Assembly: GCA_020403455.1 (NCBI GenBank) | Contig: JADBXP010000016.1 | Coordinates: forward strand, 84,020 to 148,019 | DNA from: Chitinophagaceae bacterium | GTDB taxonomy: Bacteria; Bacteroidota; Bacteroidia; Chitinophagales; Chitinophagaceae | Direction: 5' to 3' | Length of the DNA: 64,000 bases | In this document: positions 54,972-62,307 of the stretch, piece after piece | Position numbering within the stretch: position 1 is the first letter of the stretch | How the letters are laid out: every line of letters starts with the position of its first letter | Program-made: the position numbers and the translations under genes | Notes under the pieces: generated by a model | What the model was told of the DNA's origin: nothing | The model's database searches: none | Seen by the model: the letters and a program-made list of their open reading frames with translations, nothing else

Positions 54972-56210
54972 TCAATACAAAACCCTCACCTTGATGGTGT
55001 GCTTCACTTCCTTCAGCAAACCCATTGCTTTTTGGGAAAGTCGCTTGTCGACATCCAGCACCACATAGCCAATGAGTGAATTGGTTGTAAGGTATTGACC
55101 AACAATATTGATATGGTTTCCGGACAATGCAGCGTTGATGGCAGTAAGCACACCGGGAACATTTTTGTGTATGTGCAAAATGCGGTGGGCATTTTCTACA
55201 GGAGGCAGGGATAGAGCCGGCACTGAATGTGACCCGGCGGTGATGCCTCGCTCGAGATATTGGAACAGCTTCATGCTCACGTCAGCACCAATATTTTCCT
55301 GGGCTTCCTGGGTACTACCCCCAATGTGCGGAGTTAATAATACATTGGGAAGTCCCTGTAAAGGGCACTCGAAGCTTTCGCCATTCTTTTCTGGCTCAAA
55401 AGGATATACATCGATGGCAGCACCACCGATAGATTCCTGTACCAAGGCAGTTGCCAAAGCATCCAGGTCAACCACTTCCCCTCTGGCATAGTTAATGACA
55501 ATAGCACCCTGTTTCGTAGATTTTAAAACTGAACGATTGATCAGATTCTTCGTTAGTTCTGTTTCGGGCACATGTAGTGAAATCACATCTGCCCTACTGA
55601 CCAGATCTTTGAGGTTCTTAGCTGCTTCTGCATTTCCGAGGGGGAGCCGGGTTTCGATGTCATGAAACAAAACCTTCATGCCCAGCGCTTCTGCCAATAC
55701 GCTCACCTGTGAACCAATATTCCCATAGCCAATGATGCCCATGGTTTTACCCCGCAATTCAAAACTTCCCCTGGCCTCTTTCATCCATATTCCCTCATGG
55801 GCAGCTTTATTCTTATCGGGAATGCGTCTGATGAGCATAATTGCAGCACCAATCACCAATTCCGCAACACTGCGGGTATTGCTGTAAGGAGCGTTGAAAA
55901 CAACCACACCGGCTTCAGTGGCTGCCTGGAGGTCAACCTGATTAACACCGATACAAAAACATCCAATTGCCTGGAGCTTGGGTGCTGCTGCCAACACTTT
56001 TTTGCTGATTCGCGTTTTGGATCGTATTCCCAACAGATGAACGTCTTTTAACTCACGCATTAATTCCTGTTCCCCCAATGCACCTGTAATTTTGCGAACA
56101 TTCACATATCCATTTTGTTTGAAAAGACGAATAGCAGCATCACTGATGTTTTCAAGAAATAAAATATTGATTCTTTCTTTGGGGAAACTGGTAGTTTTCT
56201 GTTGACTCAT
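54972..56210 (-). CDS. serA: D-3-phosphoglycerate dehydrogenase
   Basis: The 412-residue protein has the substrate domain (ILFLENISDAAIRLFKQNGY), the NAD-binding GIIGYGNIGSQVSVLAEAL, catalytic-site segments NYARGEVVDLDAL and LTPHIGGSTQEAQENIG, and a C-terminal ACT domain (HKNVPGVLTAINAALSGNHI). The length and ACT domain match the Escherichia coli type, which is feedback-inhibited by serine. It catalyses the first step of serine synthesis. It is divergent from the serine hydrolase gene. The -7 element is so close to the ATG that a leaderless transcript is possible. Confidence 0.96.
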   Translation of the reverse strand: MSQQKTTSFPKERINILFLENISDAAIRLFKQNGYVNVRKITGALGEQELMRELKDVHLLGIRSKTRISKKVLAAAPKLQAIGCFCIGVNQVDLQAATEAGVVVFNAPYSNTRSVAELVIGAAIMLIRRIPDKNKAAHEGIWMKEARGSFELRGKTMGIIGYGNIGSQVSVLAEALGMKVLFHDIETRLPLGNAEAAKNLKDLVSRADVISLHVPETELTKNLINRSVLKSTKQGAIVINYARGEVVDLDALATALVQESIGGAAIDVYPFEPEKNGESFECPLQGLPNVLLTPHIGGSTQEAQENIGADVSMKLFQYLERGITAGSHSVPALSLPPVENAHRILHIHKNVPGVLTAINAALSGNHINIVGQYLTTNSLIGYVVLDVDKRLSQKAMGLLKEVKHTIKVRVLY

Positions 56211-56214
56211 AACT

Positions 56215-56222
56215 CAAAAGTA
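56215..56222 (-). promoter_or_regulatory. -7 promoter element of serA with almost no leader
   Basis: TACTTTTG on the minus strand matches TAnnTTTG exactly and ends 4 bases before the serA ATG at 56210. Transcription would begin at or just inside the start codon. Confidence 0.45.
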
Positions 56223-56289
56223 AATGTAAATATCTCCCGTAAATATATCTACTTATCCACTATGATACATGTTCTCCCCTCACAACAAT

Positions 56290-56297
56290 TATCTTTG
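56290..56297 (+). promoter_or_regulatory. -7 promoter element of the serine hydrolase gene
   Basis: TATCTTTG is an exact TAnnTTTG match followed by CAAAC, 23 bases before the ATG at 56321. Confidence 0.55.
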
Positions 56298-56320
56298 CAA
56301 ACATATTAGTACTGAACGGA

Positions 56321-57538
56321 ATGTATCGTATTATGATGATGTCAATTGTTGCCCTGCTTGTTTTGTCCTGTAACTCAGGAACCGATACTACGGGAAATGA
56401 ATCGATCAATCCCAGCGTCAGTTCCGTAAGATTAAGTACTGAAGAAAAAGAAAATTATCGGCGGGCTATACAACCCATGTACCAATCCCTATTGCTCAAT
56501 ACGGGTTTTAGTGGAGGAATTTTAGTGGCAAAAAGTGGTGAGATTGTTTTTGAAGATTACCAGGGAGTTTATAATAGAAAAACCCGGGAGTTGATTGATT
56601 CACAAAGTACCTTCCACCTTGCTTCCATCACAAAAACTTTCACAGCAACCGCTATTCTTCGTTTGTACGAACAGGGTAAACTAGACCTGAATGATCCGGT
56701 GGAAACATATATCCCCGGCTTCCCTTACAAGGGTATCCGGCTACAATTACTACTCAATCACCGCAGCGGTTTGCCCAAGTATGAATATTTTATGAATGAA
56801 ACAGGGTACCGGTTGGTGAGATCGAAAAACAAGCGGGGCAAGTGGTACACCCGAAAAGTTTATTACGCAGACCCCAATCGGTTCAAAGGATTGGCGACTA
56901 ACAGAGATGTGGTTGATTATATGATGCGCTACAAAGTTCCGGTAACTTATGCTCCCGATAGCCGTTATCAATATTGCAATACCAATTATGTTCTGTTAGC
57001 GATGGTAATCGAGAAAGTAACAGGAAGAACATATCCCGAGTACCTGAAAGACAGTTTGTTTACCCCCCTCGGGATGCAGAACAGTTTTGTTTTTAGTAGC
57101 AGGGATACAGCTTCCTATGTTCCCTCCTATGATTATAGGAATAGTCCATACCCCCTTGGGACGTTTGATGTGGTGTACGGAGATAAAAATGTATATAGTA
57201 CGGTAAGGGATTTGTTCAAATGGAATGAGGCGCTAAAATCGGGTAAGTTCGTCAGTCTTGCCACATTGGAAAATCTTGCCTACCAACCGTATAGCAAAGA
57301 AACCAGGGGTAACCGAAATTATGGTTTAGGCTGGCACCTCTATCTGCCCACCGATGCCCCCCCCGTAATATACCACAATGGATGGTGGCATGGGAACAAC
57401 ACCGTTTTTAAACGACTCATTGCGGAAGATGCCGTGGTAATCGTATTGGGCAATAAATTCAACCGAAATATCTGGGCAGCAGGAAAAATGAGTGGTATAT
57501 TTACCGGGATTGCAGATACCACGGTTTTGGAAAATTGA
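56321..57538 (+). CDS. Class C beta-lactamase-fold serine hydrolase, lipoprotein
   Basis: The 405-residue protein has a lipoprotein signal (LLVLSC, cysteine 17) and the beta-lactamase/transpeptidase fold: nucleophile Ser102 and Lys105 in ASITKTF, a Y-x-N motif in YQYCNTNY, and an HNG triad in VIYHNGWWHG. This set is typical of esterases and D-aminopeptidases of family S12 as well as class C enzymes, so resistance to beta-lactams cannot be claimed. It is anchored outside the cytoplasm. It has its own promoter and lies between serA and hppA. Confidence 0.9.
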   Translation: MYRIMMMSIVALLVLSCNSGTDTTGNESINPSVSSVRLSTEEKENYRRAIQPMYQSLLLNTGFSGGILVAKSGEIVFEDYQGVYNRKTRELIDSQSTFHLASITKTFTATAILRLYEQGKLDLNDPVETYIPGFPYKGIRLQLLLNHRSGLPKYEYFMNETGYRLVRSKNKRGKWYTRKVYYADPNRFKGLATNRDVVDYMMRYKVPVTYAPDSRYQYCNTNYVLLAMVIEKVTGRTYPEYLKDSLFTPLGMQNSFVFSSRDTASYVPSYDYRNSPYPLGTFDVVYGDKNVYSTVRDLFKWNEALKSGKFVSLATLENLAYQPYSKETRGNRNYGLGWHLYLPTDAPPVIYHNGWWHGNNTVFKRLIAEDAVVIVLGNKFNRNIWAAGKMSGIFTGIADTTVLEN

Positions 57539-57593
57539 CCTAATTTACCCCGAAACAAGCCCTGTTTTCAACCTGTTTTTTGTTCAATTCCCT

Positions 57594-57601
57594 TATTTTT
57601 G
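57594..57601 (+). promoter_or_regulatory. -7 promoter element of hppA
   Basis: TATTTTTG matches TAnnTTTG exactly and is followed by CAGAC. It lies 37 bases before the ATG at 57639. A T-rich TTTTTTG stretch is 11 bases upstream, which is too close for a standard -33 element. Confidence 0.5.
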
Positions 57602-57638
57602 CAGACTTTTTTAGTAAAAGACCAGACATACATTGCTT

Positions 57639-60095
57639 ATGACGCAACAAATCATTTACGCGGTTCCGGTTATGGGTATTATCGGACTGCTCTTTACCCT
57701 TATTAAATTCAATTGGGTTTCCCGCCAGGATGCCGGTACAGACCGGATGAAAGAGATCAGCAATTACATCGCTGAAGGAGCCATGGCCTTCCTGAAAGCG
57801 GAGTATAAAATCCTGACCTATTTTGTAATCATCGTAGCCTTATTGCTGGGTGTGATGGGTTATTCAGACAAAAACAGCCACTGGAGCATTGCTGTTTCAT
57901 TCATCATTGGTGCACTCTTCAGTGCACTGGCCGGTTTCATCGGAATGAAAATAGCTACCCGCGCCAATGTTCGCACAGCACAAGCTGCCAGAAGTAGCTT
58001 AAGCAAGGCATTACAGGTATCCTTCACGGGAGGTTCTGTAATGGGTATGGGTGTGGCCGGACTTGCAGTACTTGGATTAGGTGGCTTATTCATCATCATT
58101 CGCCAACTCTTGGCTCCCGGAGCTGCTGTTGATAGTGAAGAAATGAAAAGAGCCATTGAAGTTTTAACCGGATTTTCGCTTGGTGCGGAAAGTATCGCTC
58201 TCTTTGCCCGCGTAGGTGGTGGTATATATACCAAAGCTGCCGATGTGGGTGCTGACCTGGTGGGAAAAGTAGAAGCAGGTATCCCTGAAGATGATCCCCG
58301 CAATCCAGCTACTATTGCAGATAACGTAGGTGATAACGTAGGTGACGTTGCCGGTATGGGCGCCGACCTCTTTGGAAGCTATGTTGCAACCGTTCTGGCT
58401 ACCATGGTACTCGGACGTGAAGTTACCGGTGCCAACCAACTGCCACTTGCTGATCAGTTCAATGGCATATCTGCCATCTTATTACCTATGATGATAGCCG
58501 GTGTCGGTATTATCTTCTCTATCGTTGCTACTTTCTTTGTGCGGATCTCTGATGCTGCCGGCGTTAATACTGCCGGTGTGCAGAAAGCCCTGAACATGGG
58601 TAACTGGGGATCCATCATCCTGACTGCCATTGCTTGTTATTTCCTTACAGTAAATATATTACCCGAGAGCATGGTGTTGCGCGGATTCACTTTCACACCG
58701 ATGAATGTATTCGCTGCCATACTTGTGGGACTTGCAGTTGGAACCCTGATGAGTATCATCACGGAATACTATACTGCCATGGGTAAACGCCCCGTTAACA
58801 GCATCATCAAACAATCTTCCACCGGTCATGCTACCAATATTATTGGTGGATTGGCCATTGGTATGGAATCAACTTTCTTACCCATTCTGGTGCTCGCTGC
58901 GGGAATTTACGGCTCTTATTATTTTGCAGGTCTCTATGGGGTTGCTATCGCTGCCGCAGGTATGATGGCAACAACCGCGATGCAGCTCGCTATCGATGCA
59001 TTTGGACCTATTGCGGACAATGCCGGAGGTATCGCGGAAATGAGTGAATTGCCCAAAGATGTTCGTGAAAAAACAGATATTCTCGATGCCGTTGGTAATA
59101 CCACTGCCGCTACCGGTAAAGGTTTTGCCATCGCCTCTGCTGCTTTGACTGCCCTCGCACTCTTTGCAGCGTTTGTAGGAATTGCCGGCATCTCCGGAAT
59201 TGATATTTATCATGCCGATGTGTTGGCAGGTCTTTTTGTAGGAGGTATGATTCCTTATATCTTCTCCTCCCTGGCCATTCGTGCCGTTGGTGAAGCAGCT
59301 ATGTCCATGGTGGAAGAAGTTCGTCGCCAGTTCCGCGATATTCCGGGTATCATGGAAGGTACGGGCAAGCCGGAATATGATAAATGTGTGGCTATTTCTA
59401 CTGAAGCATCCCTGAAAAAAATGTTGCTCCCCGGCGCTATCGCCATTATCAGTCCATTGATCATTGGCTTCGGACTCGGTGCTGAAGTGTTAGGTGGATT
59501 CCTGGCAGGTGCTACTGTAAGTGGTGTTCTCATGGGAATGTTCCAGAACAATGCCGGTGGTGCATGGGACAATGCCAAGAAATCATTCGAAAGTGGTGTA
59601 GAAATCAATGGTGTAGTATATTATAAGAAATCTGAACCTCACAAGGCATCTGTAACAGGTGATACGGTTGGTGATCCTTTTAAAGACACTTCCGGACCCT
59701 CTATGAATATCCTGATCAAATTGATGTCCATCGTTTCTCTGGTTATAGCTCCTACCCTGTCGCACATGCATGCTGATAAAGTAAAGGCTGCCGGCATTCA
59801 GGAGCGTCAGGTAGAAGTAATTCTTACCGACAGTACTTCAAATATCACTACTATCCAAGGTACCCCTGGACAAAGCACTGTAGTAGCCATCGAGGAAAAA
59901 AAGGGAAATCCAATGCAACTCTTGGAAGCCCTTAAAAAAGACGGATATGAGAAGGACGGAAAACTGGAGGTACTGTTTGAAAATGGCATATTAAAGGTCA
60001 ACGGAAAAGAATTGGATTCAGCAGCTATTGCCCCCTACAAGGCCCTGCTTCCAACTACACCTTCTGCCAAATTACAGTTGCGCACCCAACAATAG
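57639..60095 (+). CDS. hppA: Membrane-bound ion-translocating pyrophosphatase with C-terminal extension
   Basis: The ATG at 57639 is preferred to the TTG at 57633. The roughly 818-residue protein has about 16 membrane helices and the pyrophosphate-binding motifs [11 protein letters not shown] and [20 protein letters not shown]. Alanine in [11 protein letters not shown] (rather than lysine) indicates the potassium-dependent subfamily; the pumped ion, sodium or proton, is not settled. After the last helix ([17 protein letters not shown]) there are about 110 more residues, including [11 protein letters not shown] and [14 protein letters not shown], that are not part of the usual enzyme. The C-terminus of this family faces outside the cytoplasm, so the extension is probably periplasmic. 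Confidence 0.95.
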   Translation: MTQQIIYAVPVMGIIGLLFTLIKFNWVSRQDAGTDRMKEISNYIAEGAMAFLKAEYKILTYFVIIVALLLGVMGYSDKNSHWSIAVSFIIGALFSALAGFIGMKIATRANVRTAQAARSSLSKALQVSFTGGSVMGMGVAGLAVLGLGGLFIIIRQLLAPGAAVDSEEMKRAIEVLTGFSLGAESIALFARVGGGIYTKAADVGADLVGKVEAGIPEDDPRNPATIADNVGDNVGDVAGMGADLFGSYVATVLATMVLGREVTGANQLPLADQFNGISAILLPMMIAGVGIIFSIVATFFVRISDAAGVNTAGVQKALNMGNWGSIILTAIACYFLTVNILPESMVLRGFTFTPMNVFAAILVGLAVGTLMSIITEYYTAMGKRPVNSIIKQSSTGHATNIIGGLAIGMESTFLPILVLAAGIYGSYYFAGLYGVAIAAAGMMATTAMQLAIDAFGPIADNAGGIAEMSELPKDVREKTDILDAVGNTTAATGKGFAIASAALTALALFAAFVGIAGISGIDIYHADVLAGLFVGGMIPYIFSSLAIRAVGEAAMSMVEEVRRQFRDIPGIMEGTGKPEYDKCVAISTEASLKKMLLPGAIAIISPLIIGFGLGAEVLGGFLAGATVSGVLMGMFQNNAGGAWDNAKKSFESGVEINGVVYYKKSEPHKASVTGDTVGDPFKDTSGPSMNILIKLMSIVSLVIAPTLSHMHADKVKAAGIQERQVEVILTDSTSNITTIQGTPGQSTVVAIEEKKGNPMQLLEALKKDGYEKDGKLEVLFENGILKVNGKELDSAAIAPYKALLPTTPSAKLQLRTQQ

Positions 60096-60121
60096 TCTCT
60101 TTGCTTTCATAGGATAAGAAG

Positions 60122-60152
60122 TCCGCTTCCCGTATGGGGGCGGATTTTTTTT
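60122..60152 (+). terminator. Intrinsic terminator of hppA
   Basis: TCCGCTTCC pairs with GGGGGCGGA (two G-T pairs) around a short loop, followed by eight T. It starts 26 bases after the hppA stop codon. Confidence 0.78.
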
Positions 60153-60216
60153 GCCCACTGCCGATATTGTTTAACAAAAATTAAATTGGGGGACAATCCG
60201 GGGCTGTGTAACTTGC

Positions 60217-60232
60217 TACGAATAAAATCGTA
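60217..60232. promoter_or_regulatory. Candidate BlaI-type operator
   Basis: TACGAATAAAATCGTA is a perfect inverted repeat (5-base arms, 6-base spacer) that ends 3 bases before the regulator's ATG. TAC/GTA-flanked dyads over the promoter are typical of BlaI/MecI self-control. A candidate promoter (TTG at 60186 and TAACTTGC at 60209) lies just upstream, so a bound repressor would block transcription. Confidence 0.45.
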
Positions 60233-60235
60233 TAT

Positions 60236-60619
60236 ATGGAAGTTAATGTTGTTCCAAAGCCAACGGAAAGTGAACTGGCCATTCTGCAAGTCTTGTGGGA
60301 CAAGGGTCAGGCGAGCGTGCGGGAAGTGCACGAGGTTTTGAGTGAGCATAAAAACAGTGGCTACACTACAACTTTAAAACTCATGCAAATCATGCATGAA
60401 AAGGGAATTGTGTTACGCGATGACAGCAGTAAGGTACATATATACCGCCCCAACATTAGTAAAGAGAATACCCAACAACATTTGGTAGGAAAAATGATTG
60501 ATACCCTATTTGGGGGCAATAGTTCCCAATTGGTTCTACAGGCATTGGGCAACCATGCCCCCAATGCTGCGGAATTGGCAGAAATAGAAGCAGTCATTGC
60601 CCAATTGAAAAATAAGTAG
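60236..60619 (+). CDS. BlaI/MecI/CopY-family transcriptional repressor
   Basis: The 127-residue protein has the winged-helix domain of BlaI-type repressors: PTESELAILQVLWDKGQASVREVHEVL, then YTTTLKLMQIMHEKGIVLRDD, and a C-terminal dimerisation helix (LAEIEAVIAQL). In known systems the repressor is released when a membrane M56 protease is activated by an outside signal. The M56 gene follows 2 bases later, so they are co-transcribed. A palindrome just upstream of the start is the likely self-operator. Confidence 0.94.
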   Translation: MEVNVVPKPTESELAILQVLWDKGQASVREVHEVLSEHKNSGYTTTLKLMQIMHEKGIVLRDDSSKVHIYRPNISKENTQQHLVGKMIDTLFGGNSSQLVLQALGNHAPNAAELAEIEAVIAQLKNK

Positions 60620-60621
60620 GA

Positions 60622-62178
60622 ATGCCGGCGCAGCAAATGGTCATATCATTGGTGTATTCATTGGCGGACAGTCTTTGGCTGGCTGCAGGCCTTTGGTTGT
60701 GTTACCGATTTATCGACTGGTTGATGCCTTTGCGACCCGTTCATGCCTATCGACTCGCGAGCATTTTGGTAACTACGCTATTCGTTGGGTGGTTAGCTAT
60801 TTTCATACTGTATTTGGCAGGGGGTAAGTTCGTTAGCTCTATTGCTTTTCACCAACTTAGTTGGACAACTCAATTTGACATCCCACAGGTTTGGATGAAT
60901 GTTGCGGCATGTTTGTATATGTTTGGACTCAGTTTTCGCGTGGTGCGGTTTTTCTATAGCAACTACTGTTTAAGGCGGTTACTGAGTGAAACAATACCGA
61001 TGACCGGTGAATGGAAGTCGATGGTTGACAGGCATACAGGTAACACTTCAAGGCAGGGAGTTATACAAGTTTTTTTCAGTGATCGAATCAGTTCACCATT
61101 CACTTTCGGCTGGATTCGACCTGTAATTTTATTTCCGGTAGCCAGTATTAATAATTTGACTATCAATGAATTTGAGTCTATTTTATTGCATGAGCTAGCT
61201 CATATCAGGCGCAACGATTTTTTGCTCCAACGTATTATGGCCTTGATGGAGATGACCTTTTTTTTCAACCTTTTTGCACGCGATTTATTTCGAATCATTC
61301 GCTTGTTGAGGGAGGAATGTTGTGATGATGAAGTGCTGGCCGGAGGCACCCTACCGCTTGATTATGTAACAGCCCTCAATTGGTGTGCCCGTCAGGGAAT
61401 TTCCTTCGGTGGAACGCTTGGAGCTGTTGGTACTGATCGGGAGTTGCTGAATCGCATTTTACGGATGACAGGGGGTAGCCCCCAAAAAAGGGCTCCGGCG
61501 ACCTATTTTTATTGGATTGCATTTTTCGGGATAGTGATGGGGATTCAATTTTCAAAACTGTTCTCTCCCATTCCATCCGGGAATTTGCTTCCTATGACCG
61601 TTTCAGAAGGAATAAAAATACCAATGGTCAAAGGACTTCAAAAGAATACATCATTCACTACAACTGCCAACCAACAGAAAAAAAAGGTACAACAATCAGC
61701 TGCCAGGAAAATAGCAATGGGCCGAGGGGAGGAAAAGAACTCCGATAACGCGACAACCGTCGCAGTTGCTTCTCCTGACATTATTCAGACTGTGAGTTTG
61801 CAGGAAGACAATGATTTGATCACCTTGCAGCAAGGATGGAAACAAATCCGGCAATTGTCCCGCGAGGAATTGGGTCAGTTGATGAGAGAAGCACTGCAGG
61901 AATTCAATGCAGAAGATAAAATTACCTGGGCAAGAGTGATCAGAAACAGGTTGTTGGCACAAGAAATGAGGAACTATTCGGTTGACAGTACTTCGATGAC
62001 TGTGCCGGATTATGCAATTGCTGAACGCCAAAACAGCCCGGAGGCGACCAGGGTACAATCCAAACTCATGTTGTTGATTTGGATGAAATGGAGGGATAAA
62101 CATCCAAGATTTATTGAGCAGTTGTTACATAAGTACCCTATTGATAGTGTACAATTTAATCCGGTTTCAGAGCAATAA
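60622..62178 (+). CDS. M56-family (BlaR1-type) membrane metalloprotease
   Basis: The 518-residue protein has about four membrane helices (first VISLVYSLADSLWLAAGLWL; last YFYWIAFFGIVMGIQF) and the zinc motif HELAHIRRND in the intracellular loop. A third ligand is expected in the EECCDDEVL region. The C-terminal 200 residues after the last helix have no penicillin-binding domain; they are low in complexity at first (NQQKKKVQQSAARK) and then helical (LREELGQLMREAL-like). The paired repressor gene overlaps its operon. Signal sensed and target genes are unknown; a role in beta-lactam response is not supported. Confidence 0.92.
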   Translation: MPAQQMVISLVYSLADSLWLAAGLWLCYRFIDWLMPLRPVHAYRLASILVTTLFVGWLAIFILYLAGGKFVSSIAFHQLSWTTQFDIPQVWMNVAACLYMFGLSFRVVRFFYSNYCLRRLLSETIPMTGEWKSMVDRHTGNTSRQGVIQVFFSDRISSPFTFGWIRPVILFPVASINNLTINEFESILLHELAHIRRNDFLLQRIMALMEMTFFFNLFARDLFRIIRLLREECCDDEVLAGGTLPLDYVTALNWCARQGISFGGTLGAVGTDRELLNRILRMTGGSPQKRAPATYFYWIAFFGIVMGIQFSKLFSPIPSGNLLPMTVSEGIKIPMVKGLQKNTSFTTTANQQKKKVQQSAARKIAMGRGEEKNSDNATTVAVASPDIIQTVSLQEDNDLITLQQGWKQIRQLSREELGQLMREALQEFNAEDKITWARVIRNRLLAQEMRNYSVDSTSMTVPDYAIAERQNSPEATRVQSKLMLLIWMKWRDKHPRFIEQLLHKYPIDSVQFNPVSEQ

Positions 62179-62307
62179 AAATGGGGGTGCTACTCGGCAC
62201 CTTCCCAGGTATTCAAACCGATTCATTCCATAACAGATTTAATAATCGGATTTAATCTCTTGGTAGAAGAAATCACTTGAGACTTTCAACAGGCAGACAC
62301 ACTGTCT

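Noticed and set aside
56321-57538. Beta-lactam resistance gene controlled by the BlaI/M56 pair
   Set aside because: The fold is shared by many esterases and peptidases, the gene is separated from the pair by hppA, and the BlaI-like dyad is not found upstream.
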